A stretch of 64,000 nucleotides of DNA from Tetradesmus obliquus. Taxonomy: Eukaryota > Chlorophyta > Chlorophyceae > Sphaeropleales > Scenedesmaceae. Positions 47,141 to 58,006 of the stretch are shown here, piece after piece. The stretch lies in contig CP126203.1 of assembly GCA_030272155.1 (NCBI GenBank), positions 124,001 to 188,000 of the forward strand, written 5' to 3'. The notes beneath the pieces were generated by a model, which searched no databases, had not been told where the DNA came from, and saw nothing but the letters and a program-made list of their open reading frames with translations. How positions within the stretch are numbered: the first letter of the stretch is position 1; each line of letters begins with the position of its first letter. A program made the translations under genes and the position numbers.

Positions 47141-49454
47141 ATGATTAGCGCCTTCCCGTCTCTCGATCTCGACCTAGCAGGCCTCGATACGCCGGCCTTC
47201 CCGCTTGACTTTAATCCAGAATTGCTATTAAACGATGAAAGCACAGCTGACGATTTCCACAACTGGCTGCAGTCCGAGCTAGACATCTTGCAGGACAGCC
47301 CCAAGGCAGCAGCAGATGATGTGGCCACGGAGCAGCCTAGCGCGCCTTCTTGGGGCTCGTCTGATGCTGGCAGTGGTCCTGGGCAGCATCAGGCAGGCAG
47401 CAGCGGCATGCAGGCTGCACCTGGCATAGTGGAGCTCTTCCAGCTGCAGGCATTGGCACCAGGGCCGAATGCATCTCAGCAGGGCCCCTGGATGGAGCCG
47501 CAGCTTCTCATGCAGCAGCAGCAGCAGCAGCAGCAGCAGTTGACCGTGCATCAGCAGTTCGCCGTGCAGCAGCAGCAGCAGCAGCAGCAGCAGGCGACGC
47601 AGGCAACGCAGGCCTTAGCTGCTGCCACAGCTGGCATGCAGCTGGCGATGCAGGGGAAGCAGGAGGCAGTCTCTACAGGCATGCTGTACCAGCAGCAGCC
47701 ATACGAGATGCAGTACATGCAGCAGCTGCAGCCGGGCCTGCAGCAGCAGCAGTACATGTACATGCCACAGCCAGGCCCGCAGCAGCAGCAGCAGCAGCAG
47801 CAGCTCCCAGGCAGCTTTGTTGCTGCTGCCCCCCAGGTCATGATGCAGCCGTACCCGCAGATGCTGCCAGGGCAGCTCCTGCAGCCATACAGCCAGGCCA
47901 TGTTTCCTGGCACTGGCTTCCCAGGTATGGTGCTGCCTCCTGCTTGGGGTGCAGGCATGCCAAACGGCGGCGCTGCTGCTGCCGGCAGCAGCGGCTATGC
48001 CATGCCAGGCAGCAGCAGCGGTTTCCTGCAAGTGAGCCCAGTCAACATGCAGCCCATGATCTCAGAGGCCCTGCTGAGTCCTGCAGGCAGCAGCTACTAT
48101 GCAGAGCCCTCACCCACAGCTGCTGCTGCAGCCTTCGCTGACGCACAGCAGCAGCAGCAGCAGCATGGCAGGGCTGGCAGTGGCCACAAGGCCACTGGTG
48201 CAGCAGCAGCGGCAGCAGCAGCAGTGGCAGCAGCAGCAGTGGCAGCAGCAGCAGCTGAGAAGCCGAAGCCTCCCTCGCGGCGCTTCAGGTGGGCTGGCTG
48301 GCAGGTCTGGCTGAGTTCCGAGTTATGCTGCGTGTTTGCTTGCGCAGGCTGCACGCCTGTCTTTGCTGCTGTGCCCATACTAGATGCGCATACCTGCTGT
48401 GTTTTCATGCGTGCGGCCCACTCTACTGGCAGCCTGCGAGTACTGGCTAGATGCTGTATGCATGCGCAGCATGGCCCTTGGTAGCCATCTACACAAGGTG
48501 TATGTTTGCTTGCCCCGCTTACTTCCTCGCTTGCTTGCGCGCTTGCTTCTGCATTCTTGCGCGCCTGTGTTGCATGTTTGCACATGCATGCGCACTTCTG
48601 CGCGGTGTGCCAATAGTTTGGTGCATCTGCTGCCGCAGGGAGCGCCAGAAGGAGACCGTTAGCAGCCTGGACGCGGAGGTCACTGCTTGCCTTGCTGCCT
48701 GCATTGCTGCTCCATAACAAACACCTGCTGTGCATGCTGTTGCTTCCTTGCAGGGAGCGCCAGAAGGAGACCGTTAGCAGCCTGGACGCGGAGGTCACTG
48801 CTTGCCTTGCTGCCTGCATTGCTGCTCCATAACAAACACCTGCTGTGCATGCTGTTGCTTCCTTGCAGGGAGCGCCAGAAAGAGACCATCAGCAGCCTTC
48901 AAGCAGAGGTCACTGCTTGCCTTCCTGCCTGCATTGCTGCATCATAACAACACCCGCTGCGCATGCTGTTGCTCCTCTGCAGGGAGCGCCAGAAGGAGAC
49001 CATCAGCAGCCTGGAGGCGGAGGTCGCTGCTTGGCTTGCTGCCTGCATTGCTGCTTCAAAACAAAACCTGCTGTGCTTGTTGTTGCTTCCTTGCAGGGAG
49101 CGCCAGAAGGAGACCATCAGCAGCCTGGAAGCAGAGGTCACTGAAAAGCTGGCGCAGCTGCAGGCGCTGAGTGCAGAGAATGAGATGCTCAAGCTGCGCT
49201 CTGCAGTGCTGGAGGCGACTGTCAAGGGCCGCGAGTACCACGTGAGGCGCAGCAACATGCCACTACTACTAATACTACTGATAATTCTTTTAATTCTTTG
49301 ATTGCAAGCTGTTATCTAGCGGTGGTGCTTGTTTGCTGGTGCTTGCGCGCGCGGGTGCGCACTGCAGCAGCTGCTAGCGCCGCCACCTGGTGAGCCTCGC
49401 GTGATGCTGCTTGTGCACGTACCTTACGCAAGTGGCTAACAGCACTGCGTTCCT

Positions 49455-49492
<38 letters not shown>

Positions 49493-49908
49493 AGATGAAG
49501 ATCATCAAGGAGCATGGCCCGCCCGTGTTTGATGCCAGCGAGGATGGCAACGGCATGCTGGCAGCATTGCAGCAGCAGCGGCAGTGGTGCTTCAGCGGCG
49601 CAACAGACCCTGACTGCTCTGGTGCGTCTCACTCTGGTGTGTCCGGCTCAGCACCGACTGCTACAGCCACCACACATTCGTCACCGAGCGACACCGATGG
49701 TGAAAATGCAGCAGAGGGCGCAGCAGGGGGCGTGTGTGGGATGAGCAAGTCACTCTCCGGGATGTCACACAGCAGCACGGCAACCGGAACTGCAGTGGCA
49801 GCTGCTGCTGTAGTTTTGAAGCAGGAGCCTACGGAGCCTGAGGCTCGGGCAACGAATGCAGCGGCTGCAGCAGCAGCAGCAGCAGGTGCTGCAGCAGCAG
49901 GTGGCAGT

Positions 49909-49940
<32 letters not shown>

Positions 49941-52147
49941 CAAGGAGGGTGAGGACGAGGCCGACTGTGGCGGGCTGGCGTGCTGCGACGCGCCTCAGCT
50001 GTGCTCTGCCGCGCAGCAGAAGAAGACCATCAGCACGCTCAAGCACATGAGCACAGGTGGGTGGGTGGGGGGGGGCTGTCACGGTGCAATGGCGCTGCCA
50101 TCAGTTGTTGATGGCGCGCCACAGCTTGTGGAGCTTCTGTTGGTTGCCTTTTTTCGTGTGTACTTGCTGCAGCACCAGACATGCGATTGACTTGACGTCC
50201 ATCTAGCAGGTTGTTATGCGTCGACTTGCTGCTCACGTGCTGTCATTTCGCTGCTGCTGCTGCTCCTGCTGCTGCCGCTGCCGTGCGTTTGCAGATGAGA
50301 TCATCAAGCACTGGAAGCAGTTTGTGCACGACGTGACCGGCGAGCTGCTCGCCGCAGAGCAGGAGCAGCAGCAGGCCGCACAGGCAGCCGCATCAGCTGG
50401 CAGCGACGCCACAGCAGCAGCAGCAGCAGCAGGGCCCGGTGCCATCGACAGCAGCAGCGCTGAGCCGTGCAGTGCCACCACCAGTGCTGCTGCTAGTGTT
50501 GCAAAAATCTGCCGCTGGTGCAGCTGCAGTGACTCGCAGGAGCACTCTGCTGAGGCCTGCGAGGCGCAGCAGCGGCAGCAGCAGCAGCAGCGCGACGGCC
50601 TGCCGGCGGATGCCAATGCAGATGCGAATGCAGCAGCGAGTGAGGGCCGCGGCTGCGGCGGCGGCAAGGACCCGGTTGTTATGGCTGAGAGCGGGTCGGG
50701 CCACCCTGGTGCTGCGAGGATTCAGGCGCTGGTCAACCGCTACTCGTATATGACCAAGTTTGTGGCGCTGCTGAACCCAGGTGAGCAGCGGAGCCTACAG
50801 CAATATGCACGCCTGCCTGCCTGCGCTGCCAGCATGCATTGCGAGCGTCAGTCCTCACATGGCCAAATGTGTGGCGCTGCTGAGTCCACCGCACCACCAG
50901 ATGGATGCGCAGGCGCAGGTGTGCAGCTGACACAGCAGATGCCTCGTGGCGTGCCTCTTATTTGTCACAGCATTTGACATGACACGCGTATGTATGTATG
51001 CCGAAACACAAATCGCCTGTGCACGCATGTGCAGGTGTGTACCACCTGCACGGGTGCCACCTAGACAGCGGGCTGCCTGCACGCTGCTGTTTGCCACCTG
51101 TTTGCCAACTATCTTGCATGCGCTGCTGCCGCCACCTGCATATGCAGGTGTGCTGTACCACCTGTACGGGCGCCACCTAGACAGTGGGCTGCCTGCGCCT
51201 TACAGCGATGACCACTGGCGCCAGGTGGTGATGCGCCTGGGGCTCAGCAAGCACCAGGTGCGCGGGCTTGATTTTGCTGTATGTTTTGTACGAAGTTTTG
51301 TTCTTACAGAACGTACAAAACATTGTTTTTTAAGCTTGTGGACTGTTGGGGTTGCTGCAGTTGGATTGTGTGTACTGCTGCTCTGGGTGTGTACAGGTGT
51401 GTGTTTCACAGCTCTGCGGAGCTGCTGGGTTTGCTGCACTGCAGTGTGGTGCTGCCCTGCATGTTCCCCAGGTACATCTCATGCAAGCCGCTGCTGATCA
51501 CCGCCCGCACATGCGTCTATCCCTGCTGTCGGGTTGTGTGACGTGTGTGACTTTTCATTTTCCCGCAGGTCACGGTCATCCTGGCGTGTGCTGAGCTGTA
51601 CTTCAGCAGCATGAGTGCGCTGCTGCAGCAGCGGCGCGGGCTGCAGCAGCAGCTGAAGCAGGCTGATGAGGGCCTCAGCGAATGCCAGCGGCGGCTGCTG
51701 GGGGTGGATGGCGGGCTCAACCAGCTGCAGGTGCGGTTTTGAATAAGGGAACATGTTTGACTAATGTCCGTGTTTGACGGTATGTCTGTGTTTTACTGCT
51801 GCCGCCCTGTTGGGCGTGGACGGCGGGCTCAACCAGCTGCAGGTGTGAACTAGAGTCTAAAGCACGTGTCTATAACTGCAGTACGTGTTTTGAGTGTGGC
51901 TTAAGTTCAGTGCACATGTTTGATTGACGTCTGTTTGACTGGCTGACGCCCTGTTGGGCGTGGATGGCGGGCTCAACCAGCTGCAGGTGCAGTTGTGTAG
52001 GCTGCGGTGGTGGCCGAGCAGCTCCTGACTCGTGTGCAAAACCCGCCAACTGCAGACTAATATGTGTAGCATTGTGCAACTGCTGTTGGTGTCTTTAGCG
52101 TGCTGCTGTTTTTCTCTTGGCTCATATGTGCCACGTGCCACCCTGCA

Positions 52148-52202
<55 letters not shown>

Positions 52203-52974
52203 AGGTGCTTGACGCGCTGGCCAGCAACCTCAAGCGCGAGCACGTGCTGCGCATCATGCTCAACTGCTTCGTGTGGGGCCGCAGCCTCAACTGCCTGCAG
52301 TTCGCGAAGAGCGCCGTGTACAGGTGGGGCGCAGTGCAGCAGGCCAGGGCAAACAATCATCGTGCCTGCATAGGCTACGATTTGTGGTTCATCACGTGCT
52401 TGCGCTATGCACTACCTTGGTGCTTTGCAGGTTAGGAGCAGCCTGATATCGTCCTTTGTATCAGAGCTTATCAAGTACATCTCCAGTCTCCAGGCGATTT
52501 TGCGCTGGTGGCTGCAGGCCTTGTGCCGCCGTTTAGTCCACACCTGATTTACCAAATAATCCTCGTTCCATCTGACTTACACCTCTGCGGTGCTGCCATA
52601 TCCTCCCCCGCAGTTACCCCTTCTTCCCAGATGTGCACGCCATGGTGTGCGTGCTGTACGAAGATGCGCGCGCCATGGCACCCAACGGCCAGCCAGCGCT
52701 GGTGTTCCCACACAGGCAGAGCTCCGCCACTGCAGCCGCCGGCAACGAGGCGCAGCTGCAGCAGCAGCAGCAGCCGCAGCCGCAGCTGCAGGCCCTTGCT
52801 GAGCAGCTGCGCGCGCAGAGCGACTGCCTGCGCGCGGAGGCCGAGCAGCAGCACCAGCAGCAGCACCACCAGCAGCAGCAGCAGGGTGAGGCTGCAGCAG
52901 GTGTGCAGTACAGTGGCAGCATGCAGTCTGCTGGGCTGGGTGACCTAGATCTGGAGGCAGTGCTGGCAGCGTGA
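47141..52974 (+). CDS. bZIP-like regulator, first of a tandem pair, 8 exons
   Basis: Exons 47141-48288, 49097-49241, 49495-50056, 50295-50780, 51148-51257, 51569-51730, 52205-52323 and 52614-52974 join in phase to 1030 aa. The first 375 residues are Gln/Ala/Pro-rich. The exon 1/2 junction builds a basic region and zipper: RRFRERQK, then ETISSLEAEV, AQLQALSAENEMLKLRSAVL. The invariant bZIP Asn is absent, so DNA binding is uncertain. The C-terminal half matches its paralogue and resembles green-algal bZIP proteins: IIKHWKQFVHDVTGEL, GLPAPYSDDHWRQVVMRLGL, ILACAELYFSSM, ASNLKREHVLRIML, DVHAMVCVL. ATG 47141 is the first in frame. Partner and target genes are unknown. Confidence 0.8.
48639..49096 (+). 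repeat. Four extra copies of the bZIP exon 2 acceptor junction
   Basis: CAG|GGAGCGCCAGAAGGAGACC (residues ERQKET[VI]SSL[DE]AEV) starts at 48639, 48754, 48869 and 48983; the true exon is at 49097. Periods are 115, 115, 114 and 114 bp. Each copy reaches GAG|GTCAC(T) or GAG|GTCGCT, a possible donor, so each could act as a 43-nt exon, which would break the frame. Confidence 0.95.
50855..50890 (+). repeat. Degenerate copy of the bZIP exon 4 donor end
   Basis: ATGGCCAAATGTGTGGCGCT resembles the exon 4 end ATGACCAAGTTTGTGGCGCT (donor 50781), about 110 bp downstream; the donor is lost. Confidence 0.8.
51035..51147 (+). repeat. Copy of the bZIP exon 5 acceptor junction
   Basis: An exon-like start at 51035 repeats YHLxGxHLDSGLPA, 113 bp before the true exon (51148). 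The copy has a 4-nt deletion near its start, which shifts frame. Confidence 0.9.
51805..51990 (+). repeat. Two copies of the bZIP exon 6 donor end
   Basis: GGCGGGCTCAACCAGCTGCAG|GTG recurs with donors at 51843 and 51987; the true donor is at 51731. Periods are 112 and 144 bp. Confidence 0.93.
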
Positions 52975-52977
52975 TGT

Positions 52978-53360
52978 CGTGCTGCGCTGCACTGGCTGCG
53001 CTGCACTGGCTGCGCTGCACTGGCTGCGCTGCGCTGGCTGCGCTGCTGCTGTCGCTGCTGGCTGTGGTCGTGCCTGGAGTCTGTGCTGGCGGCGTGCTGA
53101 TGATGATGTGGCGGAGGTGTCAGCGCTGCTGCTGCCGGCTGGTAAGGCAGCAGCAGTGGACTGCAGCATGTGGCGGGTGGTTGAGATCCCTTGACACTGA
53201 CAAGGAGGTGGAGCTCTTGGACAGGCATCCCAGCATGGATCGACGGTGCTTGCTGCGTGGTGGTGTGGCAGAACATGATGTTGCCGCTGGACAGTTGCTG
53301 TGTTTGCTGCCTGTGACTGGACCTGGAGTCGGTGTTGGCAGCGTGATGGCGTGCTGCGTC
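52978..53360 (+). repeat. Copies of the terminal bZIP exon end and a 14-bp tandem repeat
   Basis: Four units of about 14 bp (CTGCACTGGCTGCG) fill 52983-53045. Then CTGGAGTCTGTGCTGGCGGC near 53075 and CTGGAGTCGGTGTTGGCAGC plus GTGATGGCGTGCTGCG near 53323-53360 echo the last codons, stop and trailer of exon 8 (LEAVLAA-stop). Confidence 0.75.
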
Positions 53361-54049
53361 ATAATTAATTATTAGCTCCTAATCAGCTCCTTATAAGGAG
53401 CTCGTTGATGGCGCAGCTGATGATGCGGGCGAGCATCATGGTGTGGCGGCGCTTGGTGCACAGCTGCTGCAGCTGCTGCCTGTGGTGGGGCCTTGGGGCA
53501 CTGGTGGCTGCATGAAGATGGTTGGTTTGAAAACCTGGCAAGCCTGTTGTTGCGGCTTGCTGCATAATGGCATTACCTGGGAGGGTCTGAGATGGGTCGA
53601 TGCGTGCACTGAAAGGGGAACAGGGGGTCACAGCTTCAACTGTATTGAGGCTGTGTGTGGTATGCACCTGGCGATGGTGATGGTGATGGGGAAGGTGTGC
53701 TTGCGTGAGGGCTAGCGTTAGGGAAAGCTACATCTTGCAGCCTGGTTGGGGTGCTTTTGCAGGCCGTCAAATGCCGAGCCGGGACTGTCGGCGATTATTG
53801 ATGCGGGGTTGTATGCTGGCTGCAGTGACGAGGTACCACACACTGCTGAGATGTCTGGACAGCAGTGCTATGTGAGTCATGGGAAGGGCTGCCACACAGC
53901 TGCGCTGCAACACACACGCCCAGCTGTGGCCGTTGCCATGGCAGCCGTGCCTGTTCAGGCACAGGCTTGCAGGAGTGATGGCACAGCTGCGGCGGCTGGC
54001 TTGAGCTGCCGCAGCAGATGAGCCAGGCAGTTAGGAAGCACTGTTCGCA

Positions 54050-55900
54050 GTTTACTTGCACAGGGGCTTGTTGCATTGAGGACGCTCACTGCTAGCTCAG
54101 CTTGCACTGACAGTTGCCAGTTGTCCTGTGGCTTGTTTGGCGCTGAGCATAGTGCATGCACAGCTTGCACACAGGTACCCTTGCACTGGCAGAGGCGGCG
54201 GCCCTGGCAGTGCGGTAGCCCTGCATGCATATCTGTCTTGGTGCTTGCAGCAGTTGCTCAGCATGCATACGGTGTGACTGCTGCCGCCACGCGCTGGCTG
54301 TTTCACACCTTTGTAAACCAGCATGAAAAGCATATGGGTGTGCCAGCATCGCATAGCACAGCACTGCTGGCAGAGCTTGTCTGCAGCTTGCCGTTGTGGA
54401 ACTTGCAGCGCATCTAGCCCATTGGCTTGACGGTTGTGGAGGTTCAGGGCTTGCGGGTGCGCTGCAGGCACGCATTGCACACAGGCCCTGCCTGAGTGAG
54501 TGAGTGAGTGACTACCCAGGCAGCTCTGCAGCTCCTGGGTAAGTTGAGGCTAAGAGGGTGTGTGTGGCCAGGGGCGGCCCCCCTGGGCTCCACACCCTCT
54601 ACCCCTCTGCCTGCAGGGAGCCCTCTGCCATGTTTGCGGCACCTTTACGCACCCAGCACATTGTGCATGTGTGCACTGCTGCATCTGTGAAGTTTGCACG
54701 TACGTACGGGTGTAAGGCATGATCTTGAGGCCGGGTGCCAACCATCACCGCTCAGCTGTTCATGCCTCAGGCATTGCGCATTGTTTGATGCATGCCTGGC
54801 ATTTGAGACGTGCCAGCTACAGCCGTTGCTTAAGCTGCTGTGCTTCACTGATCATGCGTGTTGCACTTGTGTATTTTGGATTGTGTCACGACAGCTTCCT
54901 TGGGACACCATGCATGCTGTATGCACGGGTCCAAGTGGTGGTGCTGCACACTGTTGAAGCGTTTCGGCACTGCAGGGGAGCTTGGTGTGGTGAGGCCGCT
55001 CACTGCTAGCTGAGCTTGCACTGATGTTGGCCAGTTGTACTGTGGCTGGTTTGGTGCTGAGCACAATGCATTCACAGCTTGCCTTGTACTGCCTTGTACT
55101 GACAGAGGTGCTGGCACCAAGTGCTGCGTCAGTTTTGGGAGAGGCACAGTGCACGCGCTTTGATCAGTCTGCAACTTGCAGCTCCTGCTCGGCGTGCATG
55201 CAGTGTGACTGCTGCCGCTCGCAGGAAGCTGCGATAGAGGCAGCAGAGAGGGCTGTGAGAGCAGGTAGGGTGTCAATTTTGCTCTCTTGCAGCTCCTGCT
55301 CGGCATGCATGCGGTGTGACTGCTGCCGCCACTGGCAGTGGCTGTTTGCACACGTTGGTATAATCTACTGAAGCGCGTGTGGTTTGCTGATACTGCAGAT
55401 CACAGCAGGGCAAAGCTTGTTTGCAGTTTGCCGTTGTGGAACTTGCACCTTATGTAGCCACTTGGCTTGACAGGTCTGGTTTTAAGGGCTATTGTGTGCC
55501 ATGCAGGTGCTCACCTGCACACTGGCTCTGCATGCATGCAGCTTGTCGCTGCCATGTTTGGTGCAGCTTTGTGCCCCCAGCACCAGTGCTGTCGTGTATC
55601 GCTGCATATGTGAAAATTGTACGTATGTAGGGGCACAAGGGCACGGTCTTCAGGCTGGGTGCCACGTATTGCCGCTCAGCGTGGAGCGCCTCTACTGCGC
55701 ACGGTTTGATGCATGCATGGCATATGAGCCCTGCTGGCTACAGCTGCAAACTGTAGCGCGTGCTTGATACTGCTCCTGCATCTTTCACTGTGTCATGACA
55801 TGGGCCTTGTTATAACGTGCATGCTGTGTGAGCAGATCACCAAGGATGGTGTTGCATACTGGTGAAGCGCGGCGGCACCGCAGGGGTGCCTGTACTGTAC
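54050..55900. repeat. Diverged direct repeat of about 0.9 kb, two copies
   Basis: Blocks in the same order occur in about 54050-54960 and 54990-55900: GCTCACTGCTAGCT(C/G)AGCTTG, GTGTGACTGCTGCCGC(C/T), CTGCCATGTTTG(G/C)(T/G)GCA, TTTGATGCATGC(C/A)TGGCAT. Similarity is patchy between blocks. Confidence 0.7.
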
Positions 55901-58006
55901 CTATTGTGAGCTGCCTGTTGGCTTATGTGACGTCCAGGCTTATCTGCTTGCTGCGTGAGTGAGGGTGGGATCCCAGCGCAAGTGTTCATGTTGCATGGCT
56001 TATGGATGGTTCAGGGGCAGCATGTGAGTACAGCATGAGCAGCGTGACAGCGTTCTTCACCAGCAGTAATTGTTTTCAACCGGGAGTGGACATCACGCTG
56101 TGCTGCATCAGCTTGCCCTAACATCCCTCTCCAGCACTGCCTTTGACTTGTTGGTGAGGGGCGGTTGCTGCAGCCCATCGCCTTTTTGTGCGGCCCAGGT
56201 TCACAGCAATGAGGCGGAGATGTACCACCTGCCTTTGCATAACATATCCCAGGCACCTGCCACAGTTTTTTTTGCTGAACTGCTCACTTGGTTTTGATGA
56301 TCACGTGTAGCCCTGTGTTGTGTGCAAGTGCTGGCTGTGCACGGCCACTTGCCTGCCCACATGCATGCATGCATGCGTTTGTGCTGTGCACAACTAAGGC
56401 TGAGTGGGGTGTATGTATGTTGCTAGCGAAGAACTTATTGGAGCACTATTGGTGGGTGGACCAGCCCTGTTGACGACGGGATGTTACTTTGTGAAGCCTC
56501 TGCTTGTGATGCCCCGCGCATCGTAGCAACGTTCATCGTTATGTTATGGCCAGTGCCTCATCATGCACAACTCCTTGACTAGTTGCACGTGTGTATCTTC
56601 ATGTTGCTTAGGCTGTGAACATATGCTGCAATGGCATGAAGAGGGTTGGCAGACTTGCGGCGGCTCGCGAGCGTTGTCCTGCTGGATGTTTTGGCTCAGA
56701 CATGCGGTTGTCGCAAACAGAGTTTTTGAAGGAGATGTTGATCGCAGTTGGGCAGCATTTTAGTGTGCAGCACACTTGTGCCGTAACACGCTGCATGTCA
56801 GCTGCTGTGTGCGCCATCAGCACGCGGACGCTTGCGGCTGAGCTTTGCTGGCTGTTTTGACAGTTTGCCAGGTTGCGTGGGTCAGCCAAACTTGCGATAT
56901 GAGCAGCCGTGCATTTGCACCAGGAGTTGGCATGTCCGTGCATGGTGGTCTTTGCACAAATCATGCGCAAATCATGCACTAGTCACCTGTGTTTTGTGCA
57001 AACAATGCGGCATTGCTGCTGCGCGCGTTTGTGAGAGAGGGCAGTTGCATGAGGGTCCCGGCTGGTAATGGTTTGCTTGTGCTTGCTGCCATGCTGACAT
57101 ACGGCACAAAAAAGGGTTGAGGTGAAGCTTGTATGTCTGGGGTATACGCTGGGATTGTGCAATTGTGGCATCTTCAACGTGCTGTTTCATATGGCAGAGG
57201 CTGCATGTGTTCTGGGATGGGCACCTTGCAGGACAGTCCAACTTTGACCGTCAAGTAGCACGCTGCCACGCATGGGTATTGCATGCCATGCAGAACTCTG
57301 ATACTGATAAGATCTGCCATCCAGCCTAAGTGCACGTGAATGTTTTGGATTGCCATTGCTGTGAGTCACGTGTATCTGGCGTCATGGTGTTTTGAGAAAA
57401 GGGAGGTGTTGTGTTCAGTTTGGACAGCAGACCTTCAAGGCTTGCTCTTGCTGCACAGCAGGTGATGCAGTCATCATGTACAGATGGCAGCGGTTCGGTG
57501 GACGTATGGTAATCGGTCAACTGTGTGCAGCGTTTGTTGAAGGTCTGATGGCGTGGCAATGCGGCCTCGCCTGCCTGCCAGGCCTCCAGGCTGGAGCCAC
57601 GTGTTGGCAGGTGGCACTCACTGTCGTCTGCTCCATAGTCATGCGCGAACTACGAGCTAGCGGGGTCTGAAACCCTTTGAACGCCGCTAGCGACTTGCCT
57701 TCAACAGCAGCATCCCACGTGGTCGGTTGTGGACACCGGCGGGAGTAACCGGCACCAACACCATCTAGGTAGATCAACAAAGACAAAGGCAGCTGACGCT
57801 TGTGCGTAGCATATACGCACCATATTTGACAAATTAGAAACTTGGATTAGAAGGCGGCTGTGCGGACACCTGTGTGCATTGTCATCATCTTGCAGCTGCG
57901 TGTCAAGAAAGTGAAGGCTGCTGGCTGCCCCACTCGGACTTCATTCGTCTGTTCTATAGTGGAGAAAAGATCTACTTTATGCTCACTTCACAAGCAGAGC
58001 ATCGAC

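Larger units (their letters stand above)
52975..58006. other. About 5 kb between the two bZIP-like genes
   Basis: No supported gene. Open frames are short and overlap on both strands. It contains the trailer repeats of the first bZIP-like gene and a diverged direct repeat of about 0.9 kb (54050-55900). The last about 250 bp should contain the promoter and 5' UTR of the second gene. Confidence 0.5.

Noticed and set aside
48639-49096. Mutually exclusive exons encoding alternative bZIP basic regions
   Set aside because: Each copy would add 43 nt, breaking the frame, and none carries the downstream zipper. Kept as pseudo-exons unless RNA shows otherwise.
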